A stretch of DNA of 64,000 bases. Source: Aquicoccus sp. G2-2 (lineage in GTDB: Bacteria > Pseudomonadota > Alphaproteobacteria > Rhodobacterales > Rhodobacteraceae). Below are positions 19,983 through 28,195 of this stretch, one piece after another; within the stretch, counting starts at the first letter, position 1; each line of letters starts with the position of its first letter. The notes beneath the pieces were generated by a model. That model ran no database searches and was not told the origin of the DNA. It was given only the letters and a program-made list of their open reading frames with translations. The stretch is taken from contig NZ_JAYDCK010000003.1 of the NCBI RefSeq assembly GCF_034555965.1, positions 2,356,001 to 2,420,000 of the forward strand. Direction: 5' to 3'. The position numbers and the translations under genes were made by a program.

Positions 19983-21590
19983 TTACCCGCCGTAAAGCGC
20001 GCCCCAGCGTTCGATCAACCGTTGCTGAAGGCGCTTGGCTTGTATGTTCCACCCGCGCGCTCCGTGCGGCGATTCCCGGTCAGCCTTGGGAATATGCGCC
20101 CGTTTGCCCTCATTGGCGGAAAAGATCGCAAAGGCCAGCTCGGTGCCGTCCTTCGCCACGATATACCCCGCCAGATTCGACACGAAATTCAACGTCCCCG
20201 TCTTGGCAAAAACCTTGATCGGGTGGCCCCGGTTCTCCTTGCCATTCTTATGGCGCATCGCAACATGCTTCAGGATGGGTTGCAAAACCCCCGCCTTGTG
20301 CGCCTTCACCAAGGCCGTCGCCATCCCCTGCGCCGTAAGCCTCGATGTCGGTTCCAACCCGGAATGATCTACCAAGCTTGCCCGGCTCATCCCAAAATGC
20401 GCTGCCGCCCAGCGATTCATCACCGCCGCACTCGACCTTAACGATGTGGCGTTGCCGCCGCGTTTCAATGTCGCGGTCAACCCGACAAGCTCCGCCGTGT
20501 AGTTGTTGGAATATTTCAACATCAGGCGCAAAACGCTGCGCAGATCGCGGCTCCTGTGGCGCACCAATACATCCCCATGCGGCACAGCCTTACTCTTGCG
20601 CGGCGCCTTCATGCTGATCCCCTGCGCCCGCGCAAGACTGCGAAACACCTCGCCCGCATAGATCGCAGGCTGGCGCACCGGCAGCCACCGCGCCCCGCCC
20701 TTGCCCAGCGCCTTTGACGCCACGGTCCAGCGGTCCTGCCCGTTCACTTCTTTGTAAGTATAAACCGGCAGCGACCGATCCTTGATCTCAACCCGCGCCA
20801 TCTGCACCTCGGGGCGATATTTCCGGCCACGCGCATCCATCGTCGTGATCCAGCCATCGCCGCCGCGCTTCCATTCGAAATGCACCCGGTTATAGTTCAA
20901 CCCCAGCCCCGAAATCGCCGGGTTATAACCCACGTGATCTGGCTGGCTCGGGTCGATCTGCCGAAAATAAGGCAGCGCCCCGCCCCAGACCAGAAACTGC
21001 CCCGCAACCCGTTGCACACCCGCCGCCTTAAGCTGCTGCGCCATCTCGCCCAAATCATCGGTATCAAGCGTCGGATCGCCGCCCCCCGCCAACACCAGAT
21101 CGCCGTTGAGCACCCCACCCTGCACCGGCCCGGTCGCAATCAGCCGGGTAACAAACCGGTAATCCGGCCCCAGCGCGTCCAGCGCATAAAGCGCCGTCAC
21201 CGATTTCGTGACACTCGCAGGCGGCTGCGCCAGATCAGCCTCGTTGCTCTCCAGCATCAACCCGCTTTTTGCATCCGCCACGGCAAATGCCACATGCCCG
21301 CCAAGCTTGGCCGCACGGATCAAAGCCGCCGCTGACGGCACCTGAACGATCTGCCCGCCACCTGCCGTCAATCCCGCCGGGCGCTGCACCGGCCTGAGCG
21401 AGCGCGCAAGCCCTGCCGCATCGGGCGACGGTTGCGCAGCGGCCATAATCTGAACCACCGGCGCCGCCGCCAACGCAGTCGGGCGCAATTCCGGCCTGAG
21501 CGAGCGTTCCGGCGCCGCAGCCCCGACCGCCCCGGCAAGAAACCCTGCAACCATCCCAATCACGACTGTCTGAAAAATGCGCTGCCTCAT
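19983..21590 (-). CDS. dacB: D-alanyl-D-alanine carboxypeptidase/endopeptidase (PBP4 family)
   Basis: A periplasmic penicillin-binding protein that trims peptidoglycan. The start MRQRIFQTVV begins a signal peptide (residues ~1-25), giving 535 aa. The three active-site motifs are present: SVTK (SxxK), YSN (SxN) and KTG. The N-terminal region contains two copies of RSLRP-x2-RP separated by about 35 residues. The open frame extends upstream to 21899, but that part lacks any signal-peptide character. Confidence 0.92.
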   Translation of the reverse strand: MRQRIFQTVVIGMVAGFLAGAVGAAAPERSLRPELRPTALAAAPVVQIMAAAQPSPDAAGLARSLRPVQRPAGLTAGGGQIVQVPSAAALIRAAKLGGHVAFAVADAKSGLMLESNEADLAQPPASVTKSVTALYALDALGPDYRFVTRLIATGPVQGGVLNGDLVLAGGGDPTLDTDDLGEMAQQLKAAGVQRVAGQFLVWGGALPYFRQIDPSQPDHVGYNPAISGLGLNYNRVHFEWKRGGDGWITTMDARGRKYRPEVQMARVEIKDRSLPVYTYKEVNGQDRWTVASKALGKGGARWLPVRQPAIYAGEVFRSLARAQGISMKAPRKSKAVPHGDVLVRHRSRDLRSVLRLMLKYSNNYTAELVGLTATLKRGGNATSLRSSAAVMNRWAAAHFGMSRASLVDHSGLEPTSRLTAQGMATALVKAHKAGVLQPILKHVAMRHKNGKENRGHPIKVFAKTGTLNFVSNLAGYIVAKDGTELAFAIFSANEGKRAHIPKADRESPHGARGWNIQAKRLQQRLIERWGALYGG

Positions 21591-21664
21591 TCCCGCGTGA
21601 TACCCCCAAGCGCGCCCGCGTTTCAACCGCCGCCATGCCGCCCCCGACGTCGCACCGGCCCCGC

Positions 21665-22264
21665 TCAACGCCAAAGCCCCTTCGCCCGGATCGCACTCGA
21701 TGAAATATCCATCATCGGCACATTCACAAAACACCAGCGCGGCGCGCCACCATGGGCCAGCAACCGGCTCATCCGCCCCGGCAGCCGTGCGTGCGCATAA
21801 ACTTCCGCGGCCTTGGCATGGCGCGCCACGGTCCTGATCCCCGGCCGCGCCAGAACCCCCACCGGCACATGCTCCATGATCCAGCGCCAATCCTGCCACT
21901 GATCGAACTGTTGCAGGTTATCCGCCCCCATGATCCAGACAAACCGCACTCCGGGATAGACCCGCATCAAGGCCTGCAACGTCTGCGCGGTATAGCGCGT
22001 GCCCGCCCGCGCCTCAAAATCGCTGACCCGCACGCGCGGATGCTCCATCACCGCGCGCGCCCGCGCCAACCGCTCTTCCAATGGGGCTGGGCCATGCGCT
22101 TTCAACGGGTTCCCCGGCGACACCAGCCACCACAACTCATCAAGCGCAAACCGCTTCAACGCCTCCCGGCTGATATGCGCATGCCCCTCATGCGCCGGGT
22201 CAAACGACCCGCCAAGCAACCCCACGACCCTACCGGCCCGCGCATATGGCATCCCCTGTCTCAT
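21665..22264 (-). CDS. nadD: Nicotinate-nucleotide adenylyltransferase
   Basis: Forms deamido-NAD from nicotinate mononucleotide and ATP in NAD biosynthesis. The nucleotidyltransferase motif [14 protein letters not shown] lies near the N-terminus, and the C-terminal SSSAIR motif is present. The start [11 protein letters not shown] gives 199 aa and matches the usual N-terminus in this lineage. It lies downstream of a divergent ettA gene. Confidence 0.93.
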   Translation of the reverse strand: MRQGMPYARAGRVVGLLGGSFDPAHEGHAHISREALKRFALDELWWLVSPGNPLKAHGPAPLEERLARARAVMEHPRVRVSDFEARAGTRYTAQTLQALMRVYPGVRFVWIMGADNLQQFDQWQDWRWIMEHVPVGVLARPGIRTVARHAKAAEVYAHARLPGRMSRLLAHGGAPRWCFVNVPMMDISSSAIRAKGLWR

Positions 22265-22449
22265 CGACCGTATGTCGCCTTGCGCACGCGCCCCTGTCAA
22301 CGCGAAACGCCCCGGCTTCATTTTGCCTCAAATATCCCCGCCGGAGGCTCCCTGCCGTGTCATCAACACACCCGCTTGGGCAATTGCCCCCACCCCGGCA
22401 AACCGCTATCAACACCTTCGATCAACCCTTCAACCACCGCGAGACTCCC

Positions 22450-24105
22450 ATGGCCAACAACAAATACCTCTACTTCATGCAAGGCGTCTCCAAAACTTAT
22501 CCGGGCGGCAAGAAATGCTTCGAGGATATCCACCTCAGCTTCCTTCCCGGCGTGAAGATCGGCGTCGTCGGCGTCAACGGCGCGGGTAAATCGACGCTGC
22601 TGAAAATCATGGCCGGGCTTGATACCGACTATCAAGGCGAAGCCTGGGCGGCAGAGGGCGCGCGCGTCGGTTACCTGCCACAGGAACCCGAGCTTGATGC
22701 TTCGCTCGATGTGCGCGGCAATGTCATGCTGGGCGTCGCCCCCAAGCAAGCCAAGCTTGATCGCTTCAATGAACTGGCAATGAACTATTCCGATGAAACC
22801 GCCGATGAAATGGCCGCCCTTCAAGATCAGATCGACAGCGAAAACCTCTGGGATCTCGATGCCCAGATCGACGTTGCCATGGAAGCCTTGCGCTGCCCGC
22901 CGGACACGGCGGATGTCGCCTCCCTCTCAGGCGGCGAAAAGCGTCGTGTCGCGCTTTGCAAACTGCTGCTCGAGGCGCCCGACATGCTGCTGCTCGATGA
23001 GCCGACCAACCACCTTGACGCCGAAACCATCGCTTGGCTCCAACAACACCTGATGGATTACAAAGGCACCTGCCTGATCGTCACACACGACCGGTATTTC
23101 CTTGACGATATCACCGGCTGGATTCTCGAACTCGACCGGGGTCGTGGCATCCCTTACGAAGGCAACTATTCCGCTTGGCTCGAACAAAAAGCCAAACGCC
23201 TCTCGCAGGAAGCTCGCGAAGACAAGAGCCGCCAGAAAACCCTGGAGCGCGAACTTGAATGGATGCGACAGGGGCAAAAGGCCCGGCAAGCCAAATCCAA
23301 GGCCCGGATCAACGCCTATAACGACCTTGCCAACCAGTCAGAGCGCGAAAAGCTCGCCCGCGCACAGATCGTCATCCCCAATGGGCCGCGCCTCGGCTCG
23401 AAGGTGATCGAGGTCGCCAACCTCTCCAAACATATGGGCGACAAGCAATTGATCGAAGATCTAAGCTTCTCCCTGCCGCCCGGCGGCATCGTCGGCGTGA
23501 TCGGCCCCAACGGCGCGGGCAAAACCACGCTTTTCCGAATGCTCACCGGGCAGGAAGCACCCGATACGGGCAGCGTGGAATATGGCGATACGGTCAAGCT
23601 CAGCTATGTCGATCAGTCGCGCGACGATCTCGATCCCAACCACAACGTCTGGGAAGCCATCGCCGACGGGCAAGACATCATCAAGCTGGGCGATGCCGAA
23701 GTGAATGGCCGCGCCTATTGCTCGACCTTCAATTTCAAGGGCGGCGATCAGCAAAAGAAAGTCTCGCTGCTCTCGGGCGGCGAACGCAACCGCGTCCACA
23801 TGGCGCGCCTCCTGCGCGAAGGCGGCAACGTGCTGCTGCTCGACGAACCGACCAACGATCTCGATGTCGAAACCCTACGCGCCCTCGAAGATGCGCTGGT
23901 GGATTTCGCCGGGTGCGCCGTGGTGATCTCCCACGACCGTTTCTTCCTCGACCGCATTTGCACCCATATGCTCGCCTTTGAGGGCGACGCGCATGTTGAA
24001 TGGTTCGAAGGCAATTTCGAGGATTACGAGGAAGACAAGAAACGCCGCCTCGGCGCTGATGCACTGGAACCCAAACGGCTGAAGTTCAAGAAGTTTACGC
24101 GCTAA
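22450..24105 (+). CDS. ettA: Energy-dependent translational throttle protein EttA (ABC-F)
   Basis: A cytoplasmic ABC-F ATPase that binds the ribosomal E-site and gates early elongation according to energy charge. The 551-aa product has two ABC domains: Walker A GVNGAGKST and GPNGAGKTT, signatures LSGGEKRRV and LSGGERNRV, and Walker B DEPTNHLD and DEPTNDLD. An interdomain linker rich in charged residues follows domain 1. The start MANNKYLYFM is typical of EttA. Confidence 0.95.
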   Translation: MANNKYLYFMQGVSKTYPGGKKCFEDIHLSFLPGVKIGVVGVNGAGKSTLLKIMAGLDTDYQGEAWAAEGARVGYLPQEPELDASLDVRGNVMLGVAPKQAKLDRFNELAMNYSDETADEMAALQDQIDSENLWDLDAQIDVAMEALRCPPDTADVASLSGGEKRRVALCKLLLEAPDMLLLDEPTNHLDAETIAWLQQHLMDYKGTCLIVTHDRYFLDDITGWILELDRGRGIPYEGNYSAWLEQKAKRLSQEAREDKSRQKTLERELEWMRQGQKARQAKSKARINAYNDLANQSEREKLARAQIVIPNGPRLGSKVIEVANLSKHMGDKQLIEDLSFSLPPGGIVGVIGPNGAGKTTLFRMLTGQEAPDTGSVEYGDTVKLSYVDQSRDDLDPNHNVWEAIADGQDIIKLGDAEVNGRAYCSTFNFKGGDQQKKVSLLSGGERNRVHMARLLREGGNVLLLDEPTNDLDVETLRALEDALVDFAGCAVVISHDRFFLDRICTHMLAFEGDAHVEWFEGNFEDYEEDKKRRLGADALEPKRLKFKKFTR

Positions 24106-24361
24106 AGCTCGCTGCATTTCGCCAAAGCGCCCCTTCCCCCGGCAACGCCGGGCCGCGTTCGCATTCGCATTCGCGGACCAGAACGGAGTCGATTTTCCAT
24201 GTGGGGAGAAGGCGATAAAGCGCATGACGCGCTGCAAAATGCCTTAACGTCACTCAACCGCCGAACCCGCCGCGAACCACTCGCAAAGCAAACGTCGCCT
24301 TGGTCTCGCTTCGCTCAACACGCCACTCATCGCAGGGCACATGGCGGGCTGAACACCTGCG
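24106..24361. other. Intergenic region after ettA
   Basis: This 256-bp stretch between ettA and the convergent RAYT gene holds no recognised gene, terminator or repeat. Confidence 0.4.
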
Positions 24362-24967
24362 CTATGCCACCCGCCCCGGCTCGCCAAACTCACCATCAAC
24401 ATCCTCGGCGCCAAACCCCGGCCCAACCAGCTCCTCAACTCGTCCGAAGGCCGTGTCCCGATGCACCGAAGAATAAGGCCAATCCGCCGCAGTCCGGGCA
24501 AGCCCGTGTTTCACCGGATTGTTCCAGCAATACCGAACATGCGCATTCAAATCGGCCTCGTCGCGAATATGATGCTCCCAGAACCGGCGTTGCCACAGCC
24601 CGCCTTCCTGTTTGCCGATCTTGCTGACGCGTCCGGTGGGTTGAAGCGCCACCCCGCAATCATCGCGTAGGGTGGGGTTATACCCCGCCGTTCCGCCCGA
24701 TTTGACCGACCGGGTAAACCGCGCTTTGATCGCGCCCCAACGGGTCGAATAATCGGTGTCCCCTTCCGGCATTTGCCAAACGCAATGTAAATGATCGGGC
24801 AACACCACCCAGGCAAGAATCCCAAACGGCCGCTCCGCCATCGTCACGCGCACCGCCGCACGCAGCCGCACCACTTCTTCGACCAAAAGTGTCGCCCCCG
24901 GCTCCGCAAGGCAGACGGTGAAGAACGCCGTCGCCTCCGGAATGCGCAATCTTCGATAATCAGACAT
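24362..24967 (-). mobile_element. REP-associated tyrosine transposase (RAYT, IS200/IS605-like)
   Basis: A 201-aa Y1 transposase. The HUH histidine motif is seen in PDHLHCVWQMPEGD and the catalytic tyrosine region in VRYCWNNPVKHGL. RAYTs act on short REP palindromes and are domesticated single-copy genes rather than full insertion sequences. The start MSDYRRLR is chosen; the in-frame extension to 25012 looks non-coding. The gene contains a 17-bp REP-like sequence shared with the rpmD downstream region (3407-3423). A TTAA-N7-TTAA site lies upstream. Confidence 0.85.
24663..24689. repeat. REP-like palindrome, copy 2 (inside the RAYT gene)
   Basis: TCGCGTAGGGTGGGGTT at 24663-24679 is identical to 3407-3423. 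It continues as a near-palindrome, GGTGGGGT-TAT-ACCCCGCC, with one T/C mismatch. On the coding strand it encodes part of YNPTLRDD. It is embedded in the transposase's own reading frame. Confidence 0.55.
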
Positions 24968-24990
24968 GCCGTCACTGTCCGCGACCGAGG

Positions 24991-25005
24991 TTAAGACCGC
25001 GTTAA
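24991..25005. promoter_or_regulatory. Candidate CtrA-type site (TTAA-N7-TTAA)
   Basis: TTAA-GACCGCG-TTAA matches the CtrA consensus spacing exactly, in the region between the RAYT gene and the divergent L,D-transpeptidase gene. Additional TTAACC and GTTAAC words lie at ~25017 and ~25117. CtrA controls cell-cycle and motility genes in alphaproteobacteria. The assignment rests on consensus match only. Confidence 0.35.
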
Positions 25006-25220
25006 TCCGCACGCCGCCTTAACCATTTTTCCTGCGCCGCCGCGCCGATGTGCCGCCATACGCATCGCAGCCAGACCGCCAGCCGGGGTGCAGCCCCCGA
25101 AAACCCCGCCTCAAGCCGGTTAACGATTTCGTGGGTGGATTGAGAAGCTGTTGATTTTCGGCTAATTTACCCCACATCATATTTGCAATCGCCATTCATC
25201 CAAACCTTCGAGGTCGTCAA

Positions 25221-25787
25221 ATGCTCTCTCGTCGTCATTTCCTCTCCACCACCGCCGCAGCCGCCGCCTCTACCCTTGCTGCCCCCGGTATTGCGCGTGC
25301 TTTCGAGATCGACCCGATCTTTCTGCCACAAGAGGTCAAGATTGGCGCAGCCTATGCGCCCGGCCAACTTCTCATCCTGCCGCGCGCGCATTTCCTTTAT
25401 TTCGTAACCGCCCCGCGCATTGCGCGGCGCTATGGCGTCGGCACCGGCCGCGCCGGCATGGAGTTTACCGGCGACGCCGTGATTCAGGTCAAGAAGGAAT
25501 GGCCCACATGGCGCCCGACCAATGACATGATCGAAAAAGAGCCAAACCTGTATGCCAAGTTCAAAGACAACGACTATGCGCAGCCCGGTGGCCCCGGCAA
25601 TCCGCTTGGCGCGCGCGCGCTTTATCTGTTCCAGAACGGGCGCGATACCTATTTCCGCATCCACGGCACCAATGCGCCCGCATCCATCGGCCATTCGGTT
25701 TCTCATGGCTGTATCCGCATGATCAACGCCCATGTAATCGACCTATACGGGCGCGTTCCGATCGGCACGAAGGTAACCGTTCTGTAA
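25221..25787 (+). CDS. Tat-exported L,D-transpeptidase (YkuD domain)
   Basis: Predicted to form 3-3 cross-links or attach proteins to peptidoglycan in the periplasm. The N-terminus (SRRHFLSTTAAAAA) is a twin-arginine signal ending near ARA at residues 25-27. The YkuD motif HGTNAPASIGHSVSHGCIRM contains His148, His162 and catalytic Cys164. The length of 188 aa is typical for minimal YkuD enzymes. The ATG has a weak upstream ribosome binding site. A DUF302 gene follows on the same strand. Confidence 0.9.
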   Translation: MLSRRHFLSTTAAAAASTLAAPGIARAFEIDPIFLPQEVKIGAAYAPGQLLILPRAHFLYFVTAPRIARRYGVGTGRAGMEFTGDAVIQVKKEWPTWRPTNDMIEKEPNLYAKFKDNDYAQPGGPGNPLGARALYLFQNGRDTYFRIHGTNAPASIGHSVSHGCIRMINAHVIDLYGRVPIGTKVTVL

Positions 25788-25816
25788 ACGCCAACCATGA
25801 AAACCGGAGGTCCGCC

Positions 25817-26203
25817 ATGGCCTACACACTTGACCGCATCATCACCGACGCCAGCTTCGAAAATGTCGATTCCCGCACCCGCAAGGCCTTGGCGGATAAC
25901 GGTTTTGGCGTTCTTACCGAAATCGACGTCAAAGCCACGATGAAAAAGAAGCTCGACAAGGATATGGGCGATTACCGCATTCTCGGTGCCTGCAATCCGA
26001 ACATGGCATGGGAGGCCATCGGGCTTGAACCGCGGGTCGGCTCAATGCTGCCCTGCAATGTCATCTTGCGCAGCGTCGATGGTGGCGTGGAAATATCGGC
26101 GATTGATCCAGTGGCCTCAATGTCGGCGGTTGAGAATGACGATCTGCATGCCGTCGCCGGACAGGTCCGCGATATGCTGCAAACCGTGGTGAACGCGGTC
26201 TGA
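25817..26203 (+). CDS. DUF302 domain protein
   Basis: The 128-aa protein shows the DUF302 pattern: a GFGVLTEIDVKATMKKKL segment and an LGACNPNMAWEAI motif with one cysteine. The function is unresolved; members are often near metal or redox genes. It follows the L,D-transpeptidase by 29 bp with GGAGG upstream, so the two are probably cotranscribed. Confidence 0.85.
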   Translation: MAYTLDRIITDASFENVDSRTRKALADNGFGVLTEIDVKATMKKKLDKDMGDYRILGACNPNMAWEAIGLEPRVGSMLPCNVILRSVDGGVEISAIDPVASMSAVENDDLHAVAGQVRDMLQTVVNAV

Positions 26204-26245
26204 CAACGCCCTTGCAGATCGCACGGGCCGGAATGGGGCTAGACC

Positions 26246-26629
26246 CTACCCCTTTACCGGGCGCGGCCTGCCATCCTCATCAATGGCCACATAGGTAAAC
26301 ACCCCCTCTGTCACCTTCTCGCGCCCGCCGTCCAATCGCCGCAGCGCCCAGGCCTCAAGCCCGATGGCGACCGAAGTATTGCCGATCCGCTCCACCCGGG
26401 TGTAAACGCACAGCACATCGCCCACCTTTACCGGGCGAATGAACGTCATCGCATTCACGCCCACCGTCGCGACACGGCCATGCGCCTCCTCGAATGCCGG
26501 AATGCCACCGGCAATATCCATCTGGCTCAGAACCCAGCCGCCGAAAATATCGCCATTTACGTTCATGTCCGCCGGCATCGCCACCGTGCGCAGCATCAAC
26601 GTGCCCTTCGGCTCATCATCAGCATTCAT
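26246..26629 (-). CDS. Acyl-CoA thioesterase, YciA-like hotdog fold
   Basis: The 127-aa product has the hotdog pattern of YciA/BfiT-type thioesterases: MPADMNVNGDIFGGWVLSQMDIAGG, with the Asn-Gly-Asp-Ile-Phe-Gly-Gly motif, followed by VGDVLCVYTRVERIGNTSV. It would hydrolyse short- to medium-chain acyl-CoAs. A GGGAGAC ribosome binding site precedes the ATG. The exact substrate cannot be read from the sequence. Confidence 0.85.
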   Translation of the reverse strand: MNADDEPKGTLMLRTVAMPADMNVNGDIFGGWVLSQMDIAGGIPAFEEAHGRVATVGVNAMTFIRPVKVGDVLCVYTRVERIGNTSVAIGLEAWALRRLDGGREKVTEGVFTYVAIDEDGRPRPVKG

Positions 26630-26809
26630 TGCCTGTCTCCCGGTTAATCACTTGGTAAGCTTATTGCTTTATGTTCCATTCTTATACCTCTGCCCCATAC
26701 CCCGGCATGGTGTTCTGTGCCACCTGAGAACCCAAACCGCGCCTCATTTCCGGCACATTTAACCATATAGCTGGACCCAACCTAGTCGCAGAAGGTGGAA
26801 AGGGAAAAG

Positions 26810-27031
26810 ATGGCATTCGTTACCGTGCTCCTGTCGGGCCTCACCGGGCTGATTGCCGCGCTCATTGCCCTTGTCGGTTACGATACGGCGCTGAGCCAGA
26901 CACTGCTAATCTATCTCGTTGGCTCCAGCGTGCCCGCCGCGCTGATCATGGCTGGCGCTTACATCCATGCGCTCGTGAACCGCCAATCCGCCCTGGATAG
27001 CAAGTTGGCCAAATCAGCCTACCACGGCTAA
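26810..27031 (+). CDS. Small membrane protein, unknown
   Basis: A 73-aa ORF with two hydrophobic segments (residues ~4-22 and ~30-52) and a short basic tail. AGGGA lies 4-5 bp before the ATG; a GTG five codons upstream is also possible. No family was recognised. It ends 78 bp before the convergent kinase-like gene. Confidence 0.5.
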   Translation: MAFVTVLLSGLTGLIAALIALVGYDTALSQTLLIYLVGSSVPAALIMAGAYIHALVNRQSALDSKLAKSAYHG

Positions 27032-27109
27032 GCCGCCGGTGCGCGCTGGTCGACGTTTATCTTTGGCTTTTCCACATCTAACCCAAGTAAAGGAAAACCG
27101 GCAAATCCT

Positions 27110-28128
27110 TCAAAGGATTCTGTCCGTCAGGTTTAGCCGCCCGGCGATGATCGGCTTCAGAACCCCTTCCAGATCCGGTTCCGCCTCCATCATCAACACC
27201 AACTCATCAAGCCGATTTGTCGCCACCAGTTGCAATGCATCTTCGCGCAAGCTGCCATCTGCCCGCCGTGGCAGCGCCGTGACCGGCTGCACAAGTTCGG
27301 CTCTCTCTTCCGGCACGCGCCCGCGCAGATCAGCGTCTGAAAGCGCCGTTTCCACGAACGCATAAACCCCCACCCCCGCGCCGGAAGCGCATAGGTGCAA
27401 AGCGCCACCTCTCCCACACCGTCCAGCGCGGCACGCACCGCCGGGCCATCGCGCGCGATCCGGTCCTCAGTGCCCTCACCGTCCGACCAGTTCATCAATC
27501 GCCGGGTAACAAAGTTGTAAACCCGCTTCGCGCTCGCCATCCAGATGCGCGTCGGCCATGCCTTGCGCTCCAGCATCCGCGTCTCAGAAGGCGTCAACAG
27601 ATGCGGCGCATAGCGGCGCTTTTGCTTCAACAGATGTCGCAGGTCTTCGCGCGCCATCACCCTGAACAGCTTGCCTTTCCTGCGATGCACCGAAGCCAGT
27701 TGAAAGTCGATCACCGCCGCGCGCCCGTCGGGGCTGCACAACCAGTTCTGCGGTTTGGCGATATCGTTATGCGTTACCCCCCGATGCCGCATCTCGCACA
27801 ACAATCGCTTGGCATCGCGATACCACGCCGCATCATCGGGCCGGGCCAGTTGCAGCGGCGTGCCCGCCGACCAACTGCGCAAAATCCCCTCCGCGTCCAC
27901 CCGCAACAGCTCTGGCACGCCCTCAATCCCCGCAACCGCCCGCAGCCCGCGAATCTCGCGTCGCGCCAGATACCCGGCAACCGGTCGCGCCCACCAGGGC
28001 ACCCCGTCAAGCTTGCGTAGAACCACCTTCACATCCGGCGCTTCGGCCAAATGCCCCGAAATCGTCTCCGAAAACACATCGCGCTTATGCACCGTCTCGG
28101 GCACGAAAGTGATGTTGCGCTCGGGCAT
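27110..28128 (-). pseudogene. Kinase-like protein fused to an AMP-synthetase-C-like region, frameshifted
   Basis: The N-terminal ~230 residues show a protein-kinase-like core: HRGVTHNDIAKPQNW catalytic loop and VIDFQLAS in place of DFG. The C-terminal part (GVYAFVETALSD through LNLTDRIL) resembles the C-terminal subdomain of acyl-CoA/AMP-forming synthetases, by recall. The frame breaks in the C-rich run at 27367-27377. One extra G/C there gives 339 aa reading across both parts. It lies downstream of the aldehyde dehydrogenase gene, with a terminator between. Confidence 0.65.
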
Positions 28129-28140
28129 ATATCTTTCCCA

Positions 28141-28172
28141 AAAAGAAATCCGGGGCCGTCATAGCCCCGGAT
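28141..28172 (-). terminator. Rho-independent terminator after the aldehyde dehydrogenase gene
   Basis: On the minus strand ATCCGGGGC-TATGACG-GCCCCGGAT forms a 9-bp stem followed by TTCTTTT. It separates the aldehyde dehydrogenase gene from the kinase-like gene downstream. Confidence 0.8.
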
Positions 28173-28195
28173 CATATCTCAGTCCATGCGTGTGA

